Shown piece by piece: positions 42,508 to 51,604 of a stretch of 64,000 nucleotides of DNA. A program made the translations under genes and the position numbers. The first letter of the stretch is position 1. Every line of letters begins with the position of its first letter. This stretch comes from Paraflavitalea pollutisoli (GTDB lineage Bacteria; Bacteroidota; Bacteroidia; Chitinophagales; Chitinophagaceae): NCBI RefSeq assembly GCF_029360705.1, contig NZ_JARKMX010000001.1, forward strand, positions 868,001 through 932,000, in the 5' to 3' direction. Under the pieces are notes generated by a model, which had not been told where the DNA came from, did not search any database, and was given only the letters and a program-made list of their open reading frames with translations.

Positions 42508-43785
42508 ATGAGAAAACTACTGCTGCTGCTGGGCCTAACCATCCCGGTAGCCCTTTGCGCCCAGCGCACCCTGCTTCATTGCGGCCGCCTGGTCGATGTT
42601 ACCAAAGGTCAGGTGCTCACCCAATACACCATCATCGTAGAAGGTAATAAGATCGCCGATGTACAAGCTGGCTATACCAAAGCCACCGGTACCGATAAAG
42701 TCATCGACCTCAAAGAAAAGACAGTGATGCCAGGCTTGATCGACTGTCACGTACACCTCGAAGATGAAACCACGCCCAGTCAGTACTTGCAGAAGATCAC
42801 TTTCAATCCCTCCGATTACGCTTTCCAGTCAGTGGTATTTGCTAAGCGGACCCTGGCCATCGGGTTTACGACCGTTCGCGACCTGGGCGGCACAGGAGTA
42901 AATATTTCCCTGCGCAATGCTATCGCTAAGAAACTGATCGAAGGGCCGCGCATCGTAACGGCCGGCAGATCGATCGCTACCACGGGCGGACATGCCGATT
43001 TCACCAACGGTTACCGCAAAGACCTGATGTTCGATCTGGGACCTTTAGGCGGCGTCGTCAACGGGGCCGATGACTGTATGAAAGCAGTACGCCAACGTTA
43101 TAAAGAAGGCTCAGACCTGATCAAGATCACCGCCTCCGGTGGCGTATTGAGCATGGCCAAGAGCGGTGAGAACCCCCAATTCACCGAAGAGGAGATCAAG
43201 GCCATCGTGTCAACCGCCAAAGACTACGGGTTTAAGGTGGCTGCCCATTGTCATGGCGCCGAAGCCATGAAGCGGGCCATCCGTGGTGGCGTCAGCAGCA
43301 TTGAACATGGCACTTATATGGATGATGAAGTAATAGCACTCATGAAAAAACACGGCACCTATCACGTGCCAACGATCACGGCCGGTAAGTCGGTCGCTGA
43401 CTCTGCTAAAAAGCCCGGCTAATACCACGACCTGGTAACCCCCAAGGCACTGGCCATTGGTCCCAAAATACAAGGCACTTTTGGCAAGGCCTATAAGGCA
43501 GGTGTGAAGATTGCCTTTGGTACCGATGCGGGTGTGTTTATGCATGGCAAGAACTGGATGGAATTTGTGTATATGACCGAGGCTGGCATGCCCGTGATCG
43601 AAGCCATTCAATCAGCTACAGTAGCGGCTGCCGACTTGCTGGGCATGAGTGAACTCGTGGGCAGCATCGAGAAAGGCAAGCTGGCCGATATCGTGGCCGT
43701 TGAAGGCGATCCTGTTAAAGATGTACAGGCGATGGGGAAAATGAAATTCGTGATGAAGGATGGGGTCGTGTACAAGAGCGAATAG
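42508..43785 (+). pseudogene. Imidazolonepropionase-like amidohydrolase interrupted by one in-frame stop
   Basis: One continuous frame of 424 sense codons is broken only by TAA at 43420-43422. Before it there is a signal peptide (ending near LCAQ), the metal motif LIDCHVHLED, TTVRDLGGTG, IKITASGGVLSMA, VAAHCHGAEAMKRAI and SIEHGTYMDDE. After it come PKALAIGPKIQGTFGKAYKA, the last metal ligand in FGTDAGVFMHGKN, and IEKGKLADIVAV. The stop falls where relatives have an aromatic residue after K-x-P-G, so a TAT or TAC changed by one base is likely. The truncated product would lack the essential Asp. Sequencing error and readthrough remain possible. Confidence 0.85.
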
Positions 43786-43812
43786 CGATATGTTTCGAAA
43801 GCTATACAGCGA

Positions 43813-43844
43813 AAGGGCTATCTGCGGCGACGCAGATAGCCCTT
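43813..43844. terminator. Hairpin between convergent genes
   Basis: Perfect 14-bp stem (43813-43826 with 43831-43844) closed by a gcga tetraloop. No T tract follows on either strand, but its place between converging gene ends suggests a bidirectional stop or mRNA end protector. Confidence 0.65.
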
Positions 43845-43865
43845 ACTATCAGTAAACTGACGTGA

Positions 43866-44618
43866 TTATTTCTTCTTTCCCAGTTGCTGCACCAATGCCC
43901 GCATGTCTTTGGGCAAGGGCGCTTCTACCGTATAGGATTTGCCCTGTGCATCTTTGAAGAGCAGCCTCTCCGCATGCAGGCCCAGGCGACCCAGGATAGG
44001 GCGTTCTTCTTCTTCGCTGCGCGACAGGTTGTAGTTGCGCTTGAACGACGATACCAGGATCGGTGCGCCATCACCATACAGCGGGTCTACCACGATCGGG
44101 TGCCCCACGTGATGCATATGTACCCTGATCTGGTGGGTGCGGCCGGTATGGATACGAAAACGTACCAACGAGAACTTGCCAAACTCTTCTATTACCTCAT
44201 AATCGGTAATCGACTGTTTGCCGCGTTGGTGGATCAGCATCTGGCCGCGGCGGGCCATGTTCTCGGCGATCGGTGCGTCGATGGTTTGTTGCTTGATCGG
44301 GGGTACACCCTGCACAATACCGAGGTAGTACTTCTCCACCGTTCTTTCCTCAAAAGCCTGTGACAGGAATTTGTGGGTGGTTTCGTCTTTGGCAAATACG
44401 ATGATACCGCTGGTATCGCGGTCGAGGCGGTGTACCGTGAAGATCTGCTCGTACCGCTCCAGCAGCATCTGCTTCAGGGAGATCTCTTTGCCCTCACGGT
44501 CGGGAATACTCAACAGGCCCGATGGCTTGTTGAGTACAATGAACTGATCAGTTTCCAGTAATATTTCAGGAGATGTCTTTACCACGGGTAGCAGGTTTTT
44601 TGTTGGTGTACGAAGCAT
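43866..44618 (-). CDS. RluA-family pseudouridine synthase
   Basis: The 250-residue protein carries the RluA catalytic motif VHRLDRDTSGIIVFAK with Asp66. FIVLNKPSGLLSIPD precedes it and GRTHQIRVHMHHVGHPIVVD follows. A C-terminal LHAERLLF strand completes the fold. No S4 domain is present, as in the short RluA-type enzymes. It isomerises a uridine in rRNA or tRNA; the target position is unknown. The chosen start overlaps the end of the upstream pseudouridine synthase gene by 53 bp, so the two are probably co-transcribed. Confidence 0.9.
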   Translation of the reverse strand: MLRTPTKNLLPVVKTSPEILLETDQFIVLNKPSGLLSIPDREGKEISLKQMLLERYEQIFTVHRLDRDTSGIIVFAKDETTHKFLSQAFEERTVEKYYLGIVQGVPPIKQQTIDAPIAENMARRGQMLIHQRGKQSITDYEVIEEFGKFSLVRFRIHTGRTHQIRVHMHHVGHPIVVDPLYGDGAPILVSSFKRNYNLSRSEEEERPILGRLGLHAERLLFKDAQGKSYTVEAPLPKDMRALVQQLGKKK

Positions 44619-46068
44619 TGAGGAACTTCAGCAGGCGCACTTCTTTTTCACTCAGGAAACGCCAGCGGCCACGCTCTACGTTCTTTTTCGTCAGGTTGGC
44701 ATACATCACCCGGTCGAGGTTGCGTACATCGTAACCCATGTGCTCGAAAATGCGGCGTACGATCCGGTTACGGCCACTGTGGATCTCGATACCGATCACA
44801 CTTTTGTCTTTGGGATCGGCATAGGCCAGTACGTCGGGTGCTACGACACCGTCTTCCAGCGTAACACCGGCGAGGATGGTGTCGAAATCCTTTTTCGACA
44901 GGGGCTTATCCAGTTTCACCTCATAGATCTTCCTCACCTGGTAGCTGGGATGCGAAAGCTTTTGCGCCAGCTCGCCGTCATTCGTTAACAGCAATACACC
45001 GGTGGTGTTGCGGTCGAGGCGGCCGATGGGGTATACGCGTTCGGTAGTGGCGTTCTTGATGAGGTCCAACACCGTTCTACGTCCTTGCGGGTCGTCGGTA
45101 GTGGTGATGAAGTCTTTCGGTTTGTTGATCAGGATATACACCATCGTGCGGCGGATGGCGATGGGTTTGCCATTGACCGTCACCGTATCTGCTTCGCTGA
45201 CTTTGGTACCAGGTTCTGTAACGACTACGTTATTCACCTTCACCAGACCCGATTTGATGATATCGGCCGATTCGCGGCGGCTGGAGATACCCGAGTGGGC
45301 CAGAAATTTATTCAGTGGAATGATGTCTGATTTTGCTTTGCCTTTGCCGGTAGCAAGTTCTGCTTTGGCGATGTTCTTGCCGCCTGCTGGTACTGCCTTA
45401 ATGGTGCTGCCCTTGGCTGCAATGGCAGGGGTTGCTTTGGTAAGGCCTTTTTTGGCCGGGGTGATGCTTAATTCGCGTCCTTTGGCAAAAGGTTTGCGAT
45501 CGCTGCCTGCTTTATCATAGCCTGTTTTAGCAGGAGCGCTTTTGGCAAAAGGCTTTTTGTCGCCGGCTTTCGCTGCGGGTCTGTCGCCACCAGTCTTGTT
45601 ATAGGTGGTTTTTGCTCCTAAACCGCTGGGGCCGGCTGGTTTGGTACCAGCACCTTTGAAGGTTTTCTTAATGGGTGCAGGACGACCTCCTTCCATGTCT
45701 TCCAGGCGCTGGGCGACCTTATCGGCCTGCTTCTTTTTGCGCTCGTGATAGCTCATCACGTTGTAGCCTCTGTTGGCGGGTTTCTTGCCGGGGGTACGGG
45801 CTGCTGCTGCGCGGCCGCTTTCCCATTCGCCCTGGTCGTCCCCACCGGTCTTTCTACCAGCACCTTTGCGGTTGCGGGGATCATCGGCCTGCTGGGCACG
45901 ATATTGAGCACGTTGTGCACGCGCCTCCGCTTTCTTCTGTTCGAAGTAGGCCTGCGTTTCTTTACGCACCACTTTCTTTTCCTGGCGGATCCTTTCTTTT
46001 TTCTGGGAGCCTGTTTCTTTTTGCTGGATGAATTTTCCGAATCCTGCGGCTGATTTTTTGCCCTTCAT
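44566..46068 (-). CDS. RluB-type pseudouridine synthase with a long basic N-terminal extension
   Basis: The protein has 500 residues. The C-terminal 250 are a standard RluB/RsuA enzyme. The S4 domain is IPLNKFLAHSGISSRRESAD. The catalytic domain has GRLDRNTTGVLLLTNDGELA, with Asp in GRLD, and IEIHSGRNRIVRRIFEHMGY. The first 245 residues are low complexity, rich in Lys, Ala, Gly, Arg and Pro. They include repeats of KKPFAK / RKPFAKG and a Gln/Arg-rich helix (EQKKAEARAQRAQYRAQQ). The extension probably binds rRNA or is disordered. Confidence 0.9.
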   Translation of the reverse strand: MKGKKSAAGFGKFIQQKETGSQKKERIRQEKKVVRKETQAYFEQKKAEARAQRAQYRAQQADDPRNRKGAGRKTGGDDQGEWESGRAAAARTPGKKPANRGYNVMSYHERKKKQADKVAQRLEDMEGGRPAPIKKTFKGAGTKPAGPSGLGAKTTYNKTGGDRPAAKAGDKKPFAKSAPAKTGYDKAGSDRKPFAKGRELSITPAKKGLTKATPAIAAKGSTIKAVPAGGKNIAKAELATGKGKAKSDIIPLNKFLAHSGISSRRESADIIKSGLVKVNNVVVTEPGTKVSEADTVTVNGKPIAIRRTMVYILINKPKDFITTTDDPQGRRTVLDLIKNATTERVYPIGRLDRNTTGVLLLTNDGELAQKLSHPSYQVRKIYEVKLDKPLSKKDFDTILAGVTLEDGVVAPDVLAYADPKDKSVIGIEIHSGRNRIVRRIFEHMGYDVRNLDRVMYANLTKKNVERGRWRFLSEKEVRLLKFLNASYTNKKPATRGKDIS

Positions 46069-46190
46069 GATGGTAGTTTGCTGTTTTACAACAGTATGAT
46101 TAAATATAGATACTAGTCAAAGGGCTATGCCCTTGTATGATTACTATTGCCTGGTGGCGATCTTTTATGGCGCCTCCTGCATCGATGGCT

Positions 46191-47243
46191 TTACAGAATT
46201 CCTTCCTTGTTGGCCAATTGGCCACAGGCTGCGTCGATGTCTTTACCGCGGCTTCTTCTCAGGCGTGCATTTACCCGGTTCTTCTCCAGGTAAGCCATGA
46301 AATTGTTCACCACGTTCTCTTCCGGTTTGCGGAAGGTAGCCATATCGATCGGGTTGTACTCGATGATATTGACCAGGTCGGCAGGCACCTGGCGATAGAT
46401 CCTGATCAGTTCATCGGCATCTTTGAGGCTGTCGTTGAAATTGTTGAACAGGATGTATTCAAACGTGATCTCGTTCCCGGTCTTCTTATAGAAATAGTTC
46501 AATGACTCGATCAATGCCTGCAGGTTGTTGCTTTCATTGATGGGCATGATCTCATTACGCTTGATATCGTTGGCGGCGTGCAGTGACAGGGCGAGTTTGA
46601 AACGTACATCGTCGTCGCCCAGTTGCTTGATCTGCTTGGCCACGCCAGCCGTCGATACCGTAATGCGGCGGGGACTCATGCCCAGTCCGTCGGGTGAAGT
46701 GATGCGTTCGATCGACTTCAGCACATTGCGGTAGTTGAGCAGGGGTTCGCCCATACCCATGAATACGATATTGGTAAGCTTTTTCTGGTATACGCGTTCG
46801 CTCTGTTGGTTGATCAGTACGACCTGGTCGAAGATCTCATCGTAATCAAGATTTCGCTTACGGGCCATATAGCCGGTGGCGCAAAACTTACAGCTCAGCG
46901 AACAGCCGATCTGGCTCGATACGCAAGCCGTCTTACGTTCTTCGGCAGGTATCAATACGCCTTCCACCAGGTGACCGTCATGGGTCCTGAAGCGTGATTT
47001 GACCGTACCATCTGCGGAATACTGGGTAGCGTCTACTGTCAGTGCGGGCAAAGTGAAGTTATCGGCGAGTTTGGCGCGAAGGTCTTTACTGAGGTTGGTC
47101 ATGGCATCGAATGATTGTGCTTGCTTCAGCCACAGCCATTCGTATACCTGTTTGGCCCTGAACTTCTTCTCCCCCAGTGTTTCAAAATAACCATTCAATT
47201 CCTCCAGCGTCAGGTGCCGGATATTTTTCGTCGCCGTTTTCAT
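46191..47243 (-). CDS. rlmN: Dual-specificity 23S rRNA / tRNA m2A methyltransferase RlmN
   Basis: This 350-residue radical SAM enzyme has the iron-sulfur motif GCSLSCKFCATGYMARKRNL (C-x3-C-x2-C), FMGMGEPLLNYRNVLKSIER, ITVSTAGVAKQIKQL, LALSLHAANDIKRNEIMPI and a late VNARLRRSRGKDIDAACGQL with the reactive Cys. It adds a methyl group to C2 of A2503 in 23S rRNA and A37 of tRNAs. A TACCTTTG box ends 5 nt before the ATG. Confidence 0.96.
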   Translation of the reverse strand: MKTATKNIRHLTLEELNGYFETLGEKKFRAKQVYEWLWLKQAQSFDAMTNLSKDLRAKLADNFTLPALTVDATQYSADGTVKSRFRTHDGHLVEGVLIPAEERKTACVSSQIGCSLSCKFCATGYMARKRNLDYDEIFDQVVLINQQSERVYQKKLTNIVFMGMGEPLLNYRNVLKSIERITSPDGLGMSPRRITVSTAGVAKQIKQLGDDDVRFKLALSLHAANDIKRNEIMPINESNNLQALIESLNYFYKKTGNEITFEYILFNNFNDSLKDADELIRIYRQVPADLVNIIEYNPIDMATFRKPEENVVNNFMAYLEKNRVNARLRRSRGKDIDAACGQLANKEGIL

Positions 47244-47248
47244 CGCTG

Positions 47249-47256
47249 CAAAGGTA
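47249..47256 (-). promoter_or_regulatory. -7 box directly before rlmN
   Basis: TACCTTTG on the minus strand (47256-47249) is followed by five bases and the ATG at 47243. This suggests a leaderless or nearly leaderless transcript. Confidence 0.5.
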
Positions 47257-47274
47257 CTTTAACCCGGGCACATA

Positions 47275-48678
47275 TTAGTTACCGGCGATCTTCCGGGCTT
47301 TCTGGAGCAGTCCGCTGACCGTTTCCGGGCCCAGAAACTTCCCTTTCAGCACCACCGCACTGATTTGTTTGGTGTTGGAAATCTGCTCTAAAGGGTTGGC
47401 TTTCAATATCACCAGGTCGGCAGCCTTGCCTTTTGCGACGGTGCCGGTCTCTTTTTCGAGGCCAAAGTACCGGGCGGGATTAAGGGTGGCGGTCTGGAGG
47501 GCTTCGGCCGGTGTAAGGCCACATTCGGTAAAGATGGCCAGTTCGTCGTGCAGGGAGAATCCGGGGAAGCAGTAGGGGTTGGGGGTGTCGGTACCCGCCA
47601 GGATGGGAATGCCAGCTTTGTGCAGTGCCGTAACCACCTTCTTCTTCAGGGCGTATTCAGCCTGCTGGCTCTGGAAGAATTCCGGTCCGGCGGTGCGGAG
47701 GCGGAAATCATTCTTAGGGTCCCACATATTCTTCATCATCGGCACGAGGTATACCTTCCGGGGATCATTGGTGAACGCGGTATCGTTGATATAGGCGATA
47801 CCGCGGTTGACCGTCATGGTAGGGCATACATAGCTGTCATATTGTTTCAGGGCCTTGATGCCATCGGTCAGTTTTTGTTCGTTGAAGGTCCGTTGCAGCA
47901 TGGCGCGGCGGGCGAGGCTGTTGGGATAACGTACCGTGTCTTTGATGGTGCCAAGGACCAGCGAATAATAATAGTCGCTGCTGTCGGAGGCCATCTCCAG
48001 GAAACCATACAGGTGTTCAGTACTTTTCTGTCCGGCTTTGGCGGCGTCCAGCAGGCGCACTTTATTGGGCACATGGCCGGCGAAAACGATGCCTTGTTTT
48101 TTACTCTCGTCTGCAATGGCGGCAAAGACGTCTGGCTCCAGTAACGAATAGACTTTGATGAAGTCCACCTTGAGGGTGTTCTTCAGGGAGTCGACCACCT
48201 TGCGGCCGCGGGCGGCGTCGCCTACTGCAACACTACCGGGCCAGATGGGTTTGGGACCGTCCACGATTGGACCGGCATAATAACCGCGGGGCACCAGCTC
48301 GCCAGCGGTAAGGCCCTGCGTGCGCCATTTATCGGCCATAAAGGGTTGTTCAAACATGCCACGGATGCCGGTTACGCCATTGGCGATGAAGAGGGCAAAG
48401 AAGTAGTCCGGGGCCCAGACATGGGTATGCATATCCCAGAGGCCGGGGATGAGGTATTGACCTTTGCAGTCGACGACGCTGTCGCCGGCGGCTGGCTTGA
48501 AGCTGGTGGCTTTGCTGATGGTGCTGATGCGGTCGCCGCTGATGACGACGGTTTGGGCAGGTTGAATGCTGCCTTTCTCTACATCTACGACGTTGATCTG
48601 GTGTAAGACGATCCTTTTCTCCTGGGCAGTGGCAAAAAGGGATAGGAACAGGAAGGCTGATAAGGTGATTATTCTCAT
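47275..48678 (-). CDS. Secreted metal-dependent amidohydrolase
   Basis: 467 residues are counted from the ATG giving MRIITLSAFLFLSLFATAQ (signal peptide); the longer frame was rejected. Metal ligands lie in LIPGLWDMHTHVW (H-x-H), GIVFAGHVPNKVRLLDAAKA, STEHLYGFLE and ILAGTDTPNPYCFPGFSLHD (late Asp). LEKETGTVAKGKAADLVILK closes the family pattern. It resembles the imidazolonepropionase / prolidase-like group. Substrate unknown, possibly peptides. It is the intact counterpart of the interrupted gene at 42508. Confidence 0.85.
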   Translation of the reverse strand: MRIITLSAFLFLSLFATAQEKRIVLHQINVVDVEKGSIQPAQTVVISGDRISTISKATSFKPAAGDSVVDCKGQYLIPGLWDMHTHVWAPDYFFALFIANGVTGIRGMFEQPFMADKWRTQGLTAGELVPRGYYAGPIVDGPKPIWPGSVAVGDAARGRKVVDSLKNTLKVDFIKVYSLLEPDVFAAIADESKKQGIVFAGHVPNKVRLLDAAKAGQKSTEHLYGFLEMASDSSDYYYSLVLGTIKDTVRYPNSLARRAMLQRTFNEQKLTDGIKALKQYDSYVCPTMTVNRGIAYINDTAFTNDPRKVYLVPMMKNMWDPKNDFRLRTAGPEFFQSQQAEYALKKKVVTALHKAGIPILAGTDTPNPYCFPGFSLHDELAIFTECGLTPAEALQTATLNPARYFGLEKETGTVAKGKAADLVILKANPLEQISNTKQISAVVLKGKFLGPETVSGLLQKARKIAGN

Positions 48679-48725
48679 GGCGGTTGTTTGGTCCTTGAAG
48701 ATAAGCATATCGAAACGGATGACCG

Positions 48726-49157
48726 TTATTTCCTGGTAAAGGTCATGGCTATCCACTGTACTACCGAGTCGGTTCTGGAACAATAAGCGAGGGTTAACTG
48801 GTGATCGGTGAGACTGCGTATATAACTGGTGTCCGCTTCCTGCCATAATTCGCCCTTGATGTAGGCGAAGGTCAGCAGCATCGAATCGCCGGCAGCTAAC
48901 CTGAATGCAGCCGTGTCACGTTGGTTCGGCATATACCGGTACAGCAGGTTATGCTTGCTGAAGTCGTAGGTAGAGCCGAGCGGCAACAGGGCTACTCTAC
49001 CCGTAGGCATGCTGAGCGCACTGTCATAAAAGATCTCGCCCGAACTAAATTGCCACTTATGATGCAGACGGGAGTCGGCTACCTGGTCTTTGAGGCTGTT
49101 GCAGGCCACGCCGATGAGTAGGAAAGGCAGTAAAGCAATGTGTAGTGTTAATTTCAT
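48726..49157 (-). CDS. Putative lipoprotein, 143 residues
   Basis: The protein starts MKLTLHIALLPFLLIGVAC, with a lipobox-like IGVAC, so Cys19 is the likely lipidation site. The mature part (HHKWQFSSGEIFYDSALSMP, TLAYCSRTDSVVQWIAMTF) looks like a small lipocalin-like beta barrel. No named family was recognised. It lies upstream of the amidohydrolase by 47 bp on the same strand. Confidence 0.65.
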   Translation of the reverse strand: MKLTLHIALLPFLLIGVACNSLKDQVADSRLHHKWQFSSGEIFYDSALSMPTGRVALLPLGSTYDFSKHNLLYRYMPNQRDTAAFRLAAGDSMLLTFAYIKGELWQEADTSYIRSLTDHQLTLAYCSRTDSVVQWIAMTFTRK

Positions 49158-49340
49158 AAAAGAGGTTTAATGGAACCAAATATACTCCATCGGGAACCGC
49201 TCTTTCGCCCGTTGTGGAGCCATAGCCTTGTTAATTGTTATACCGTTAACAGGTGACTCACCCGGCCGAAACGGGTCAATAGTGTGACTGCCCAATGCCA
49301 ATCCCAATTTCATTATCTTGCCGGCTTATCTGCTTAAAAT

Positions 49341-50537
49341 ATGAAACCTGTATATGTGATCGATGCTGTGCGTACCCCTATTGGAAAATATGGTGGAACC
49401 CTCAGCACTATCCGTCCTGACGATCTGCTGGCCCATGTGATACGATCTTTGGTTACCCGCAATGCGGCTATCGATATCAACGCCATCGAAGATGTGATTG
49501 CCGGCGATGCCAACCAGGCCGGTGAAGACAACCGCAACGTAGCCCGCATGGCGGCGCTGCTGGCGGGCCTACCCGTTACCGTAGCGGGTAATACAGTCAA
49601 CCGCCTTTGCGCTTCGGGCCTGCAAGCCATCATGGATGCAGCGCGCGCCATCATGTGCAATGAAGGCGACCTGTACATTGCCGGTGGCGTTGAAAGTATG
49701 ACACGTGCCCCCTTCGTGATGGCCAAGGCGGCCAGCGGCTGGAGCCGGCAAACAGAAGTACACGACAGCACCATCGGCTGGCGCTTTGTTAATAAGAAAC
49801 TCACCGATCAATACTATCCCTACTCCATGGGCGAAACCGCCGAGAATGTGGCGAAGCAATGGGGCATCGGCCGGGAGGAGCAGGATGTGTTTGCACTCAG
49901 CAGCCAGGTGAAGTATTTCGCTGCGCTGGAGAAGGGGCTTTGGAAACAAGAGATCAGCGGGGTAGAGATACTGGGTGGTAAGAATGAAAAGATCTACCTC
50001 GAAACAGATGAGGCTCCCCGTAAGACTTCGCTCGATAAACTGGCGGCATTGCGCCCTGCTTTTATCAAAGAAGGTACTGTTACTGCTGGCAACTCATCCG
50101 GTATCAACGATGGCGCGGCTGCCTTGCTGCTGGCCAGTGAAGAAGCCGTTAAACGATACAACCTGCAGCCGATGGCGCTTATCCGTTCGTTGGCCGTGGC
50201 CGGGGTTGATCCAGCTATCATGGGCATTGGTCCGGTACCTGCTTCGCGCAAGGCTTTGCAACGTGCCGGTATCACAGTCAATGACCTGGACCTGGTAGAG
50301 CTTAACGAGGCGTTTGCCGCACAATCCATTGCCTGTATGCGCGACCTGGAGCTCGATCCTGCCCGGGTGAATGTCAATGGTGGATCCATTGCCATTGGTC
50401 ATCCATTGGGTTGCAGTGGGGCACGCATCTCGGCTACCTTACTGCACGAAATGAAACGCCGGGATGTGAAGCGCGGGCTTGCTTCCATGTGCGTAGGGGT
50501 GGGGCAGGGGGCTGCCATCGTTTACGAAGGCCTGTAG
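49341..50537 (+). CDS. Thiolase, 3-oxoadipyl-CoA thiolase (PcaF/PaaJ) type
   Basis: The 398-residue protein has the nucleophile Cys90 in GNTVNRLCASGLQAI, GGVESMTRAPFVM, LNEAFAAQ, GGSIAIGHPLGCSGAR with the catalytic His, and the second Cys in MCVGVGQGAAIVYEGL. DSTIGWRFVNKKL matches a segment typical of 3-oxoadipyl-CoA thiolases (aromatic degradation). An acetyl-CoA acetyltransferase of fatty acid metabolism is the alternative. No other aromatic catabolism genes are near. Confidence 0.85.
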   Translation: MKPVYVIDAVRTPIGKYGGTLSTIRPDDLLAHVIRSLVTRNAAIDINAIEDVIAGDANQAGEDNRNVARMAALLAGLPVTVAGNTVNRLCASGLQAIMDAARAIMCNEGDLYIAGGVESMTRAPFVMAKAASGWSRQTEVHDSTIGWRFVNKKLTDQYYPYSMGETAENVAKQWGIGREEQDVFALSSQVKYFAALEKGLWKQEISGVEILGGKNEKIYLETDEAPRKTSLDKLAALRPAFIKEGTVTAGNSSGINDGAAALLLASEEAVKRYNLQPMALIRSLAVAGVDPAIMGIGPVPASRKALQRAGITVNDLDLVELNEAFAAQSIACMRDLELDPARVNVNGGSIAIGHPLGCSGARISATLLHEMKRRDVKRGLASMCVGVGQGAAIVYEGL

Positions 50538-50593
50538 CGTATACCAAGGATAGGGACTGCGGCGTTAGAGGATTGCACCCAACGCAACACCAT

Positions 50594-51142
50594 ATGGCCG
50601 AACATCAACTGAATACCGTTTTTTACAAGAACCAGCGCTATGCTGCGGGTAAACTGGTGTTGTATATGGTATTTGCCGTGGTCTTCTTTTTTATCGCACT
50701 GGGCAATACCTGGCTGATGGTGATCTGGGCCTTATCCCTGCTGATACCACCCCTTATTGCCGCGGTGAAGCGAAAATCCATTTTTAATCTCCGTTACTGG
50801 GATGACCGGCCCCTGGTGATCACACCCGAATTTATTCGCATCGGTGCCGAGCAATTCGACTTTACCGATATTCAAACGGTGGCCATCTACCTGGGTGGTT
50901 ATAAAGGATTCCGGCACTATCGGGGTAGTCAGGATACGCCGGTGAATGGAGACGATAACGTGTTGGCATTCCGTCATCAGGGCAAGACGCGGAGCGTTGA
51001 GTTCTTCATCCGCGATTTCCACAGTTATGTGACCATCTGCCATATTATCGATGTCTGGAAAAACAGTGGCAAATCTTTTGTATTGAAAGAGGCATTTTCC
51101 CGGGATTATATCCGGCAGCAAATGCACCTTCATCAAAATTAG
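50594..51142 (+). CDS. Small membrane protein of unknown function
   Basis: 182 residues are counted from the ATG giving MAEHQLNTVFYKNQRYAAGK; the longer frame overlaps the thiolase end. Two membrane helices (LVLYMVFAVVFFFIALG and WLMVIWALSLLIPPLIAAV) precede a PH-like beta domain (PLVITPEFIRIGAEQFDFTD, IQTVAIYLGG). The layout resembles the small two-helix plus PH-domain proteins common in Bacteroidota. It probably forms a unit with the DinB-family gene 5 bp downstream. Confidence 0.65.
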   Translation: MAEHQLNTVFYKNQRYAAGKLVLYMVFAVVFFFIALGNTWLMVIWALSLLIPPLIAAVKRKSIFNLRYWDDRPLVITPEFIRIGAEQFDFTDIQTVAIYLGGYKGFRHYRGSQDTPVNGDDNVLAFRHQGKTRSVEFFIRDFHSYVTICHIIDVWKNSGKSFVLKEAFSRDYIRQQMHLHQN

Positions 51143-51147
51143 AAGAT

Positions 51148-51600
51148 ATGGCTGTAGAACAAGTTGTCATCGGACTTACTGCACACATCAACAACATTCC
51201 CTTTCGCTATAGCGAGATCGATCACGAGGTATTGCTGGAGCGCCCGGCTCCCGGCAAATGGTCGAGAAAGGAGATCCTGGGCCACCTGATCGATTCGGCC
51301 ATCAACAACCTCAAGCGATTTGTGGATGTACAGGCGCAACCACAGCCGTATACGATACAGTCTTACCGGCAAGACGACCTGGTGATCATCAACCGCTACC
51401 AGGATCTTCCGCTCGATCACCTGTTGCATGTGTGGAAGTCACTCAACCAACAGATCGTATACGTGATCAGCGCCATTCCCGCCGATAAACTCGCTTACCA
51501 GGTCATCACCTCTGCCGGTGAGCACCAGACCCTCGAATGGCTTGTCATCGATTACCTCGATCATATGGAACATCATTGGCGGCAGGTGTTTGGGGAGTAA
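51148..51600 (+). CDS. DinB-family protein
   Basis: The 150-residue protein has the DinB four-helix bundle pattern: RPAPGKWSRKEILGHLIDSA (first His), RYQDLPLDHLLHVWKSLNQQ and LEWLVIDYLDHMEHHWRQVF (final His cluster). These His residues form the usual metal site. It starts 5 bp after the membrane protein gene and so is probably co-translated. Role unknown. It ends 4 bp from the convergent permease gene. Confidence 0.85.
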   Translation: MAVEQVVIGLTAHINNIPFRYSEIDHEVLLERPAPGKWSRKEILGHLIDSAINNLKRFVDVQAQPQPYTIQSYRQDDLVIINRYQDLPLDHLLHVWKSLNQQIVYVISAIPADKLAYQVITSAGEHQTLEWLVIDYLDHMEHHWRQVFGE

Positions 51601-51604
51601 CCCG

